Shown here piece by piece: positions 16,617 through 25,548 of a stretch of DNA of 63,308 bases. A program made the translations under genes and the position numbers. Below the pieces are notes generated by a model. It was not told the DNA's origin. It ran no database searches and was given only the letters and a program-made list of their open reading frames with translations. The stretch lies in assembly GCA_035634255.1 (NCBI GenBank), contig DASQDI010000163.1, positions 1-63,308 on the forward strand. Reading direction: 5' to 3'. The DNA is from DATLMR01 sp035634255 (GTDB lineage: Bacteria; Acidobacteriota; Blastocatellia; UBA7656). The first letter of the stretch is position 1, and each line of letters begins with the position of its first letter.

Positions 16617-19600
16617 TCATTTCGGTATCACTACTCGCGGCCCCGGATTCAGAGGCTTGATGTCCCCCTCTTTAATCTGTTTGTTGAAGGCGGGCACCGC
16701 GTCTTCCATTAATTTATTCCACTCGTCCGCGATTGACTTAAGCTCTTTCGAGTATTCGCTGATCCTGTCTTTCTGGTCCTGCGTCGGCGCGGCGGTGTAG
16801 CCGTCGAGCAGGCTCGCGAGCTGGTTGATCCGCCCGAGCAGGGGGCGCGGAGCGCCGGGGAGCGGCGGCCCCGCCCTGCCGGACGGGTCCAACACCGGGA
16901 TCAGCTTTCGCTGCACGGCGTCCATCTTCTCCACGAGGGACCGGGCGTCCGCGCTCAGGGACTGGCTCGCACTCGGGTTCTTCTTCAGGGCTTCCTGTAT
17001 GGAGGATACCTGCGCCCTCAGATTCTGCATCGAGCGGCGGGTCACTTCGCCGGCCGCCTGGAGCTCGTACACCTTCATCGAGGCGTCCCTCCACGCCGTG
17101 ATCTCCCCGTCGGAAATCCGGATGCGCGGGTCCTCTTCGACGCGCACGACCTTGCTCGACTCCTTACCGGCCGCGCTGACTCTGACGGTGTATTCGCCCG
17201 GCGCGACTCGCGGCCCGCGCGAGCCGAAGCCTCCCCCCTGTCCCGGCTGGACCTGAGTGGGCTGGCCGTACCTCAGGTCCCACGTGATGCGATTCAGGCC
17301 CGCTTCCTTGGCCCCCGGCACCTCGCGAATGACCCTGCCGCTCCTGTCCATGATCGTCACCTTGACATCGCCTTCCGGCTTCGCCTTTAAGTAGTAGCTG
17401 ATTATGGCCCCGTACGGAGGGTTGGGGGCGGAGAAGTATTTATGGCCCGTGTTCCCCTTGCGCGTGTAGAGCCGGACGTGAGTCGCCGGCCTCATGTCGA
17501 ACAGGTGAACGTCTGATTGCATCACCGCGTCCGACATCTGTTCGAGCGCCGTGATGTTATCGAGCACCCAGACGGACCGCCCGTGCGTGCCGAGCACGAG
17601 GTCGTTATCGCGCGGGTGTATCTGTATGTCATCGACGCGCACCACCGGGAGGTTGCCCTTCAAGCGGGTCCAGTGCCCGCCCCTGTCGAACGAGACGAAC
17701 GCGCCGAACTCGGTCCCGAGGAAGAGCAGGTTCGGGTTGCGGTGGTGCTCCCGTATGACTCGCGCGGTCGCGCCGGCGGGCAGGTCGCTCCTGAGCGACT
17801 TCCATGTCTCCCCGAAGTCCGTGGTCATGAAAACGTAGGTGTTGTAGTCGTTCGAGCGGTGGCCGTCGAACGTGGCGTAGGCGGTCCCTTCCGCGTGCCG
17901 CGAAGCTATCACGCGGCTCACGTAAGTCCCTTCCGGCACACCCTTGACGCGGCTCACGACGTTCTTCCATGTCCGGCCGCCGTCGCGCGATACCTGAAGG
18001 TTCCCGTCGTCCGTGCCCGCGTAAAGCAGGCCCGGTTTGATGTGAGATTCGGTGAGCGTGACGACCTGCCCGAACGTCTCCTGCCCGTCGTGCCGCGACA
18101 GCATGTCTTTATCCGGCAGGGCACCCATGATCGGCATGCGGTCGCGGTCGCGGTCGCGCGTGAGGTCCGGGCCGACGTCCCACGAGTCGCCCCTGTCGGT
18201 GGACTTGAAGACGCGGTTGCCGCCGAAGTAGATCGTGCGGTGGTTGTGCGGGGAGATCAGGATGGGCGAGTTCCAGTCGAAGCGGAAAGGCTTCTCCCCC
18301 GGCCTCGCCTCGGGCCTTATGAATTTGCGCTCGCCGGTCCTGAGTTCGAGCCGCGAGAGGAAGCCCCCCTGCGACTCGACGTAAAGAACGTCCGGGTCCG
18401 ACGGGTCGACCTGAACGTAGAACCCGTCCCCGCCCCCGATGCGGAACCAGTCGTCGTTTGTGACGCCTTCCTGGTTAAAGGTGCCGCTCGGCCCCGCCCA
18501 GCTCCCGTTGTCCTGAAGCCCGCCGTATATCCAGTAAGGCTTCCTGTTATCGAGCGTGATCTCGTAGAACTGGCCGAGCGGGATCGTGTTGACGAAGTCC
18601 CATGTGCGCCCGCGATCATAAGAGAAGTGGATGCCCCCGTCGCTCCCGACCACCATGTGATTGGAGTTGGCCGGGTTGATCCACATCGCGTGAAAGTCGC
18701 CGTGGATTCGCGTGACTACCCCGGTCGAGAAGGACTTGCCGCCATCCTCAGAAGTGAACATCGGCGCGCCCAGCACCCATATGCGCTGGTCGTTGTTGGG
18801 GTCGATGCGGATCTTGCTGTAATACATCGGGCGCGGGTTGGTGTTGCTCATCTGCTTCCACGTGACTCCGCGGTCATCGCTGCGGAAGGTCCCGCCTTTT
18901 TCGTGCTCGACGACCGCGTAGACCACGTTCGGGTTCGCGCGGTATATGTCTATCCCTATGCGCCCCGTGTTGCCCTGCGGCAAGCCGTTCGTGAGCTTGT
19001 TCCAGGTCGCGCCCCCGTCCGTGGTCTTGTAGAGCGCGCTGTGCGGCCCGCCCCCGTTGAAGCCGTAGGGCGTGCGCCGCCTCTGGTACGCCGCGGCGTA
19101 AAGAGTGCCCGGCTCCTTCGGGTCCATGGCCACGTCGATGACGCCCGTGTCTTCGTTTATGAAGAGCACGTTAGACCACGTCTTGCCGCCGTCGGAGGTC
19201 TTGAACAGGCCCCGCTCCTTGTTCGGCCCCCACAGGTGCCCGGCCGCCGCCACGTAAACGACGTTCGCGTCCTTCGGGTCTATGGCTATGCGCCCGATGT
19301 GCTTGGAGTCCTTCAGCCCCATGTTCTGCCACGTCTTGCCGCCGTCGAGCGAGCGGTAAACCCCATCGCCCCACGAAGAGCTCTGGCGGTTGTTCGGCTC
19401 CCCCGTCCCGACCCACACGACGTTCGGGTCACTCGGGGCGACGGTAACGTCCCCGATTGAAGGCGAGCCCACCTCGTCGAAGATGGGCGCCCAGGTCGTG
19501 CCGTTGTTCGTCGTCTTCCACAGCCCTCCGCTCGCCGTCGCCACGTAGATGGTGTGAGGGTCGCTTTCGACGACGGCGAAATCGTCGACGCGCCCGCCCA

Positions 19601-19772
19601 TGTTGGCCGGCCCGACCGAGCGCCACTGGAGGTTCTTGAGCGCCGCTTCATCGACGCGCCCGTTCCCGTTCTCCGCGACTGCCTGCGCGGAGGCGAGCAG
19701 TATCGCGACGGTGATGGAAAATAGAATTCGCACCCTGCTTCGACTCGGCAGGCCCAATAACATCGGTTTCAT
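16617..19772 (-). CDS. Exported BNR/VPS10-type beta-propeller protein
   Basis: A 1051-residue protein with a signal peptide (about 1-33, ending AQAVAEN) and at least ten Asp-box/BNR motifs of the form S/T-x-D-x-G-x-T-W, such as SLDGGKTW, TSDGGKTW, TTDGGATW, SYDRGRTW, SRDGGRTW and TTDFGETW. These form one or two beta-propellers as in sortilin/VPS10 and sialidase-like proteins. A C-terminal region (about 820-1050) contains an Ig-like strand set and a coiled segment with NQLASLLDGYTAAPTQDQ. Such proteins are often labelled glycosyl hydrolase, but I see no catalytic residues that prove it. The start has AGAGGA 5 bases upstream. Confidence 0.88.
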   Translation of the reverse strand: MKPMLLGLPSRSRVRILFSITVAILLASAQAVAENGNGRVDEAALKNLQWRSVGPANMGGRVDDFAVVESDPHTIYVATASGGLWKTTNNGTTWAPIFDEVGSPSIGDVTVAPSDPNVVWVGTGEPNNRQSSSWGDGVYRSLDGGKTWQNMGLKDSKHIGRIAIDPKDANVVYVAAAGHLWGPNKERGLFKTSDGGKTWSNVLFINEDTGVIDVAMDPKEPGTLYAAAYQRRRTPYGFNGGGPHSALYKTTDGGATWNKLTNGLPQGNTGRIGIDIYRANPNVVYAVVEHEKGGTFRSDDRGVTWKQMSNTNPRPMYYSKIRIDPNNDQRIWVLGAPMFTSEDGGKSFSTGVVTRIHGDFHAMWINPANSNHMVVGSDGGIHFSYDRGRTWDFVNTIPLGQFYEITLDNRKPYWIYGGLQDNGSWAGPSGTFNQEGVTNDDWFRIGGGDGFYVQVDPSDPDVLYVESQGGFLSRLELRTGERKFIRPEARPGEKPFRFDWNSPILISPHNHRTIYFGGNRVFKSTDRGDSWDVGPDLTRDRDRDRMPIMGALPDKDMLSRHDGQETFGQVVTLTESHIKPGLLYAGTDDGNLQVSRDGGRTWKNVVSRVKGVPEGTYVSRVIASRHAEGTAYATFDGHRSNDYNTYVFMTTDFGETWKSLRSDLPAGATARVIREHHRNPNLLFLGTEFGAFVSFDRGGHWTRLKGNLPVVRVDDIQIHPRDNDLVLGTHGRSVWVLDNITALEQMSDAVMQSDVHLFDMRPATHVRLYTRKGNTGHKYFSAPNPPYGAIISYYLKAKPEGDVKVTIMDRSGRVIREVPGAKEAGLNRITWDLRYGQPTQVQPGQGGGFGSRGPRVAPGEYTVRVSAAGKESSKVVRVEEDPRIRISDGEITAWRDASMKVYELQAAGEVTRRSMQNLRAQVSSIQEALKKNPSASQSLSADARSLVEKMDAVQRKLIPVLDPSGRAGPPLPGAPRPLLGRINQLASLLDGYTAAPTQDQKDRISEYSKELKSIADEWNKLMEDAVPAFNKQIKEGDIKPLNPGPRVVIPK
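18138..18160. repeat. GCGGTC hexamer microsatellite inside a coding region
   Basis: Three to four tandem copies of a GCGGTC-type hexamer encode a short alternating Arg-Asp tract (TRDRDRDRMP) in the BNR-propeller protein. Copy-number change would keep frame. Confidence 0.7.
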
Positions 19773-19924
19773 AATATCCTCTTGCGGCTTTAAGCTCTCT
19801 TCTAGTGTTCCACTGGTGAAGGATAAAAAATCGCGGGCAAATTAACACCGCGACTGCTGAAGAGTCAAGAGGCGCGAAAAGCCACCGGCTTCGGGATCAC
19901 GCGGTCGAGGGCGACGCGCCTCGC

Positions 19925-19953
19925 TTGTACGCGCGGTGATCATAATATACAAT
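19925..19953 (+). promoter_or_regulatory. Candidate sigma-70 promoter for the DUF2339 gene
   Basis: TTGTAC (19925-19930) and TACAAT (19948-19953) are separated by 17 bases in the divergent intergenic region, with the gene start 25 bases downstream. The -35 match is weak (3 of 6). Confidence 0.35.
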
Positions 19954-19977
19954 CCGGCGATTGCCCACGGAGGCTTG

Positions 19978-22335
19978 ATGGCTGAAGATAAATCCTCACA
20001 GGAGCGGATCGAGCAGCTTACCGAGCGCGTCAATTATCTGGAATCGATTGTCCGCGACCAGATCGCACGGATCTACGCTCTGGAAAGGCATGCCGGTCTT
20101 CCGCCTCGCCGCCCTCCTGCCCCGGCCGAGCCGCGCCTGCCCCCGCAGCCTCTCCCCGCGACCCCGAGCGCCCCACCCTTACAGGAAGGACCTCAGGAGA
20201 GGCCCGCGCGACACGAGCCGCAGGCCCGCCCCGCGACCCCTCCCGAGCGGACCTCCGCGCGTCTGGACCGCGGGCGCGGCAACCTTGAGGAGCGCATAGG
20301 CGGGAACTGGTTCAACCGCATCGGCATGCTGGCCATCGCGGTCGGCGTCGCGATGTTTCTCAAGTACGCGTTCGACAACGAGTGGATCGGCCCCTGGGGG
20401 CGGGTCCTCATCGGCCTCGCTATCGGCTCGGGCTTCCTCGCCTCCGGCGAGCTCCTGCGCAGGCGCGGCTACGAGAGCTACTCGGCGGGCCTTTCGGGGG
20501 GCGGCATCCTCATACTCTACCTCTCGATCTACGCCTCCTTCGCCTTCTACCAACTGATCGGGCAGCCTGCCGCTTTCGCCATGATGGCCCTCGTCACGGC
20601 GGCCGCCGCCCTGCTCTCCGCGCGCTACAACGCCCTGCCCATCGCCGTGCTCGGACTGATCGGGGGCTTCCTTACGCCCATACTCCTTTCGACCGGCGTG
20701 GACAATCAGGTCGGCCTGTTTGGCTACATCGCTTTGTTAGACGCGGGGGTGCTCGCGCTCGCCTACCGCAAGCAATGGCGGAGCCTGAATTACATGGCCT
20801 TCGCCGCCACGACCCTGATGATGACCGCGTGGCTGATCGAGTGGTACGACTGGTCCGCGCGCACGAAGCTCGGGACGACGATCTTTTTCCTCACGCTCTT
20901 CTTCGGGATATTCGCGCTACTGTCGGTCTTTTATAACATCATCAACCGGGAGCCCGCGCGCTGGCTCGACCTGGTCCTCACTTTCCTGAACGCCATCTTC
21001 TATTTCGGCGTCAGCTACGTCCTGCTCGACGACGACTACGAAAAGTACCTGGGCCTGTTCGCGGTGCTGGTCTCGGCTTTCTACCTCGGCCTCGGGTACC
21101 TGACTTATCAGAGGGACCGCGAAGACCGCCTGCTCATCTACACCTTCCTCGGCCTCGCCTTCCTCTTCCTCGTGCTCGCCGTGCCGATCCAGTTCGAGCA
21201 GAGGTGGGTGACGATGGGCTGGGCGATAGAGGGGGCGATCCTGACTTACATCGGCCTGCGCGCCGACGACCGGACCTCGCGCTACGCGGCGCTCGGGGTC
21301 TTCGCGATAGCCACCCTGCACTGGTTCCTCTTCGATGTCGAGAGCTTCTGGTTCTCCGAGGGGCCGGTCGCGCTCCTGCTCAACCGCCGCGCCTTTTCGG
21401 GCGCGGTGCTGATCCTCTCGCTCGCCGCCTCCGCGCGGTTCTACAGGCTCTACGAGTCGAAGGTCGAAGCTGACGAGCGCGGGACGATCAACGGCCTGCT
21501 CGTGCTGGGGGCGAATGCCCTGTCCGTGATCCTGCTCTCTATGGAAGCCAACGACTATTTCGACCAGAGGATTCAGGGTCAGGCGGCGCAGGACCAGAAC
21601 GAAGCCGCGAGGCGCATAGATAATTCGAGGCAATTCACCCTGACGGCCCTGTGGTCCGTGTACGGGGCGGCTCTGCTGGGCATCGGCATCGCCCGAAAGC
21701 TGCGCCTGCTCAGGTACGCCGCGCTCGCGCTGTTCACCTTCGCCGCGTTTAAAGTGATAGTCTCCGACCTGAGTTACTACGACGCGGAGTGGCACCTCCC
21801 TCTCCTGAATCAGACTTTCGCGGCTTTCGCGATACTGGTGGCGGCGCTCGCATGCGGCGCGTGGTATTACTCGCGGAGCGAAGGCATAGACCCAGGCGAG
21901 CGGAACGTCGCGCTGGTCGCGTTGTCCGTGGGCGCGAACCTCCTCCTGTTGGTCGCCCTGAGCGCGGAGGCCACGGGGTACTTCAAGGGGAAAATCGACG
22001 CGCAGGGCACCGGCGCTCAGGACCTCGAACTGGCGCGGCAGCTATCGCTCTCGATGATCTGGATGGTTTACGGAGGGCTGCTGCTCACGATAGGCATACT
22101 CCGCCGCAGCAAGCTGTCGCGATTGATGGGGCTCGCCCTGCTGAGCTTGACGATTCTGAAGGTCTTCTTCTGGGACCTCTCTTCGCTCGAAAGGCTCTAC
22201 CGGATCATCTCCTTCATCGTGCTCGGAGCGATCCTGCTCACGGTCTCGTTCCTCTACCAGAGACTTCGTCTGCTTGCTCTTGAGCCCGACTTGAAAGCGG
22301 AGGACGGGCCGCCGAAAGAATCCCGGACCGATTGA
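19978..22335 (+). CDS. DUF2339 polytopic membrane protein
   Basis: The ATG at 19978 is supported by CGGAGG 4 bases upstream; a GTG frame from 19936 would include the promoter. The 785-residue product starts with a coiled coil (ERIEQLTERVNYLESIVRDQ), then a Pro/Arg-rich cytoplasmic linker, then the conserved segment RIGGNWFNRIGMLAIAVGVA that opens the DUF2339 domain. About twenty hydrophobic segments follow to the C-terminus. The family is widespread in bacteria and its function is not established. It is divergently arranged with the BNR-propeller gene. Confidence 0.9.
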   Translation: MAEDKSSQERIEQLTERVNYLESIVRDQIARIYALERHAGLPPRRPPAPAEPRLPPQPLPATPSAPPLQEGPQERPARHEPQARPATPPERTSARLDRGRGNLEERIGGNWFNRIGMLAIAVGVAMFLKYAFDNEWIGPWGRVLIGLAIGSGFLASGELLRRRGYESYSAGLSGGGILILYLSIYASFAFYQLIGQPAAFAMMALVTAAAALLSARYNALPIAVLGLIGGFLTPILLSTGVDNQVGLFGYIALLDAGVLALAYRKQWRSLNYMAFAATTLMMTAWLIEWYDWSARTKLGTTIFFLTLFFGIFALLSVFYNIINREPARWLDLVLTFLNAIFYFGVSYVLLDDDYEKYLGLFAVLVSAFYLGLGYLTYQRDREDRLLIYTFLGLAFLFLVLAVPIQFEQRWVTMGWAIEGAILTYIGLRADDRTSRYAALGVFAIATLHWFLFDVESFWFSEGPVALLLNRRAFSGAVLILSLAASARFYRLYESKVEADERGTINGLLVLGANALSVILLSMEANDYFDQRIQGQAAQDQNEAARRIDNSRQFTLTALWSVYGAALLGIGIARKLRLLRYAALALFTFAAFKVIVSDLSYYDAEWHLPLLNQTFAAFAILVAALACGAWYYSRSEGIDPGERNVALVALSVGANLLLLVALSAEATGYFKGKIDAQGTGAQDLELARQLSLSMIWMVYGGLLLTIGILRRSKLSRLMGLALLSLTILKVFFWDLSSLERLYRIISFIVLGAILLTVSFLYQRLRLLALEPDLKAEDGPPKESRTD

Positions 22336-22364
22336 GTAAAGCTGTAAGAACTTCGGGCGGCGGG

Positions 22365-22727
22365 CTACAGGGCTAATGGGTCGCGCGGCGTGTCCTGTAA
22401 ATCGGGAACACGTTCTTTCACCGCCGCGTGAAGGTCTCTGAACCGCGCCCTGAGGTCGAGCCTTCCGCCTTGAAGCCGGTCAAGCCTGGTCACGACACCG
22501 TCCAGGCGCGTCTCCACCAGATTAAGGCGCGTGTCTACATGTTCGGATAGGGCTTTGATCCGCTCGTCAAGCGTGCTTACTCGACCGTCCAGCGAGTCGA
22601 TCCGGCCATCCAGAATGGTCATCCGCTCGCCCATCTGATTAAAGCGCGTGTCCATTCGCTCGTAGAGCGCATTGATTCGTTCGAGGACAGTCTCTATGGT
22701 AGGGTTGGTGTTCATATAATCTGCCAT
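22365..22727 (-). CDS. Small coiled-coil protein of unknown function
   Basis: From an ATG at 22727 (MADYMNTN) the product is about 120 residues. Residues 15-95 are a run of seven- and eleven-residue repeats (ILDGRIDSLDGRVSTLDERI, VETRLDGVVTRLDRL) that predict one long alpha-helical coiled coil, with no signal or membrane segment. The frame extends upstream to a TTG at 22796 without ribosome binding site support. Neither ATG (22727 or 22715) has a clear Shine-Dalgarno sequence, so the start is uncertain. It converges on the DUF2339 gene, which also begins with a coiled coil; interaction is only a guess. Confidence 0.6.
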   Translation of the reverse strand: MADYMNTNPTIETVLERINALYERMDTRFNQMGERMTILDGRIDSLDGRVSTLDERIKALSEHVDTRLNLVETRLDGVVTRLDRLQGGRLDLRARFRDLHAAVKERVPDLQDTPRDPLAL

Positions 22728-22814
22728 AATAGGCTTATGCTGCACCAGGCGGCGGAATTTGTAAAGCGGTTTTTCACCCGAAACTGTTGATTGCAAAGCT
22801 TTTATATTAGAGCC

Positions 22815-24323
22815 ATGCCCAATATATCTCTTGAACAGGCCGCGCCTCCCCTCGTGATCTCAATCGATCTGGGCACGTCGTCCGCCCGCGCGATACTCTT
22901 CGACGCCGGGGGGCGACAGGTAGAATCTCTCGCCTCTCGCGTCCCGTACCGGATGGAGGTGACCCCCGACGGAGGGGTGGAGATCGCCGCCGACCGCCTC
23001 ATCGATATTCTGGTTAAATGCCTTGATGATCTCGTCGCCCGCATCACGGCCCTGAATGCCGGGCCTGCGGCGAAGGTCTCTGCCGTGGCGATGTGTACTT
23101 TCTGGCACGGGCTTATGGGCGTGGGCGCGGAAGGCCGGGCCGTGACCCCCGTCTATAGCTGGAACGACACGCGGGCATCGTCCGTCGCGCGCGCTCTCCG
23201 CGACCGGCTCGACGAGCGCGCGATACAGTCGCGAACGGGTTGCAGGCTGCACGCGAGTTACTGGCCCGCGAAGCTCTCGTGGCTGCGCGAGGCGAGCCCG
23301 GACGCCTTCACCCGGACGAGCCGCTGGGTGTCCATCGGAGAGTATTTTTACCTGAGGCTGTTCGGCAAGGTCGCGTCGAGCGTCTCGATGGCTTCGGCCA
23401 CGGGGCTGCTGGATCAAAACGAATGCGCGTGGGACGAAGGGCTGCTCTCGGATCTCGGGATGGGCTCCGAGCGCCTGCCGCCTCTGACCGACTCGCCGCT
23501 CTCAGGCGCGGGGCTGCGCGACGAGTTCTCGGCACGCTGGCCGCTTCTGTCGGGGGCCGAGTGGTTCCCGGCTCTGGGCGACGGGGCGTGCGGCAACATC
23601 GGCTCCGGTTGCATGACGCGCGACCGCGCGGCCCTTATGATCGGGACCTCTGGCGCTCTCAGAGTCATGTGGAGGGCGGAAAGAGTCAGGATACCTCCGG
23701 GGCTCTGGTGTTACCGCGCGGACCGCAGGCGGTTCATCATGGGCGGGGCCTTATCGAACGGGGGGGACCTCTTCGAGTGGATGCACAAGACTTTCAAGCT
23801 CGGGGAGATCAGTGAGGCCGAAGGCCGGGTCGCCGGGATGGAGCCCGATTCGCACGGGCTCACGATGCTGCCCTTTCTTTCGGGCGAAAGGTCGACCGGG
23901 TGGGCGGGCGACGCGCGCGCGGCCATAACGGGCCTGAGCCTCGACTCCACTCCCGACGAGATACTCAGAGCCGGCCTCGAATCGGTCGCCTACAGGTTCG
24001 GCGCGATTTACGACCAGATCGTCGAAGAGCTCGGGGAGCCGCGGGAGATCGTCGGGTCGGGCGGGGGCCTGTTGCGCTCGCCCGTCTGGGCGCAGATAAT
24101 CGCAGATGTGATCGGCAACCGGATCATTACTTCGGACGAAGGGGAGACTTCGAGCCGGGGCGCGGCGCTCAAGGCGCTCGAAGCGCTCGGGGCCATCGGC
24201 GACATCGAGCGGGCGGAGGCGTCTTTCGCCCGCGCCTGCTCCCCGGACTTTGAACGCCACAGGCTGTACAAAAAGGCGCGCGCGCGTCAAAATCGACTCT
24301 ACGACGCACTGATCGGAGATTAA
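22815..24323 (+). CDS. FGGY-family carbohydrate kinase (gluconokinase/xylulokinase type)
   Basis: FGGY kinases phosphorylate sugars or sugar acids with ATP. Residues 14-29 (VISIDLGTSSARAILF) form the N-terminal phosphate-binding strand; GDGACGNIGSGC and ALMIGTSGALRVM lie mid-protein, and GSGGGLLRSPVWAQIIADVI near the C-terminus is the family's adenosine-binding signature. The 502-residue length is normal. It precedes transaldolase and glucose-6-phosphate isomerase on the same strand with a 42-base gap, so gluconate or a pentulose entering the pentose phosphate pathway is the most likely substrate. Sequence alone does not choose between them. Confidence 0.85.
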   Translation: MPNISLEQAAPPLVISIDLGTSSARAILFDAGGRQVESLASRVPYRMEVTPDGGVEIAADRLIDILVKCLDDLVARITALNAGPAAKVSAVAMCTFWHGLMGVGAEGRAVTPVYSWNDTRASSVARALRDRLDERAIQSRTGCRLHASYWPAKLSWLREASPDAFTRTSRWVSIGEYFYLRLFGKVASSVSMASATGLLDQNECAWDEGLLSDLGMGSERLPPLTDSPLSGAGLRDEFSARWPLLSGAEWFPALGDGACGNIGSGCMTRDRAALMIGTSGALRVMWRAERVRIPPGLWCYRADRRRFIMGGALSNGGDLFEWMHKTFKLGEISEAEGRVAGMEPDSHGLTMLPFLSGERSTGWAGDARAAITGLSLDSTPDEILRAGLESVAYRFGAIYDQIVEELGEPREIVGSGGGLLRSPVWAQIIADVIGNRIITSDEGETSSRGAALKALEALGAIGDIERAEASFARACSPDFERHRLYKKARARQNRLYDALIGD

Positions 24324-24365
24324 GTCGAATCTTTAACACCATCGAAAAATTAGCGAGGCTAAACC

Positions 24366-25529
24366 ATGAGCACAAACCCCCTAGTAGAGCTGGCGAGACT
24401 GGGTCAGTCCATTTGGTATGACAATATCGAAAGGCGGCTAATCACGTCCGGCGAGCTGAAGCGGATGATTGACGAAGATGACCTGCGCGGCGTCACCTCA
24501 AACCCCGCGATATTCGAAAAAGCCATAAGCGGCTCCGATGAGTACATCTCGCAGATTGCGGGACTGGCCGCGCAGGGGAAGAGCGCGAACGAAGTCTACG
24601 AGGCCCTCGCGGTCTCCGACATCCGGGGGGCGGCCGACCTGTTCGCGCCCGCCTACGAGAAGACGAAGGGGCTCGACGGCTACGTAAGCCTTGAGTGCTC
24701 CCCCCTGCTCGCCAACGATACCGAAGGGACCATCGAAGAGGCGCGAAGGTTATGGCGGATGGTTGACCGCAGGAACGTGATGATCAAGATACCCGGAACG
24801 CCCGCCGGCATTCCCGCCATCGAGCAGTGCATCTACGAAGGGATCAACATCAACATCACCCTCCTCTTCTCGCTCGAAAGCTACGAGCGGACCATCGACG
24901 CCTACCTGAACGGGCTGAACCGACGTCTGGCCGAAGGCAAGCCCGTGAGCGGCATCGGCTCGGTCGCCAGCTTCTTCGTCAGCCGCATCGACACGGCGGT
25001 CGATAAGAAGCTCGAAGAACTGATCTCCAAGGCCGAAGACAAAGAGACGAAGGCCGGGCTCCAATCGCTGCTCGGGCGCGTCGCCATCGCGAATGCGAAG
25101 ATGGCTTACCAGATTTACAAGCGCGTCTTCCACGGCGAGCGCTTCGCCGTGTTGAAGTCGGCGGGCGCTATGGTCCAGAGGCCCCTGTGGGCCTCGACCT
25201 CGGTGAAGAACCCGGCTTATGGAGACGTTTACTACGTCGAGGCGTTGATCGGGCCGGACACCGTCAACACTCTGCCGCCCGTCACGTACACCGCGTTTAA
25301 AGACCACGGCCGCGTGCGGATCACCATCGAAGACAACCTCGAAGAAGAGCAGGAGATATTGAGACGCCTCGAAGAGGTCCAGATCGGGCTCGCCGACGTG
25401 ACAACGAAGGTGCTCGAAGACGGCGTCCGCCTCTTCGTCGAGCCGTTCGAGAAGCTGCTCGCGGCCATAGAGAAGCGGAGCAACGAGATCCTGAGCCAGC
25501 AGGGGGCTTCGCAGGCGACCCAGAAGTGA
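24366..25529 (+). CDS. tal: Transaldolase
   Basis: Transaldolase moves a dihydroxyacetone unit between sugar phosphates in the non-oxidative pentose phosphate pathway. The Schiff-base lysine is Lys141 in NVMIKIPGTPAG, and GVTSNPAIFEKAI (about 42-54) is the conserved N-terminal motif. The 387-residue length fits the longer bacterial subfamily that also occurs fused to glucose-6-phosphate isomerase. GCGAGG precedes the ATG by about 9 bases. The isomerase gene begins 19 bases after the stop. Confidence 0.95.
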   Translation: MSTNPLVELARLGQSIWYDNIERRLITSGELKRMIDEDDLRGVTSNPAIFEKAISGSDEYISQIAGLAAQGKSANEVYEALAVSDIRGAADLFAPAYEKTKGLDGYVSLECSPLLANDTEGTIEEARRLWRMVDRRNVMIKIPGTPAGIPAIEQCIYEGININITLLFSLESYERTIDAYLNGLNRRLAEGKPVSGIGSVASFFVSRIDTAVDKKLEELISKAEDKETKAGLQSLLGRVAIANAKMAYQIYKRVFHGERFAVLKSAGAMVQRPLWASTSVKNPAYGDVYYVEALIGPDTVNTLPPVTYTAFKDHGRVRITIEDNLEEEQEILRRLEEVQIGLADVTTKVLEDGVRLFVEPFEKLLAAIEKRSNEILSQQGASQATQK

Positions 25530-25548
25530 TGCCCGGAAAGACCAAATC

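Noticed and set aside
22728..22796. TTG-started extension of the coiled-coil protein
   Set aside because: No ribosome binding site and the extra residues are unlike the repeat region; ATG 22727 is more likely.
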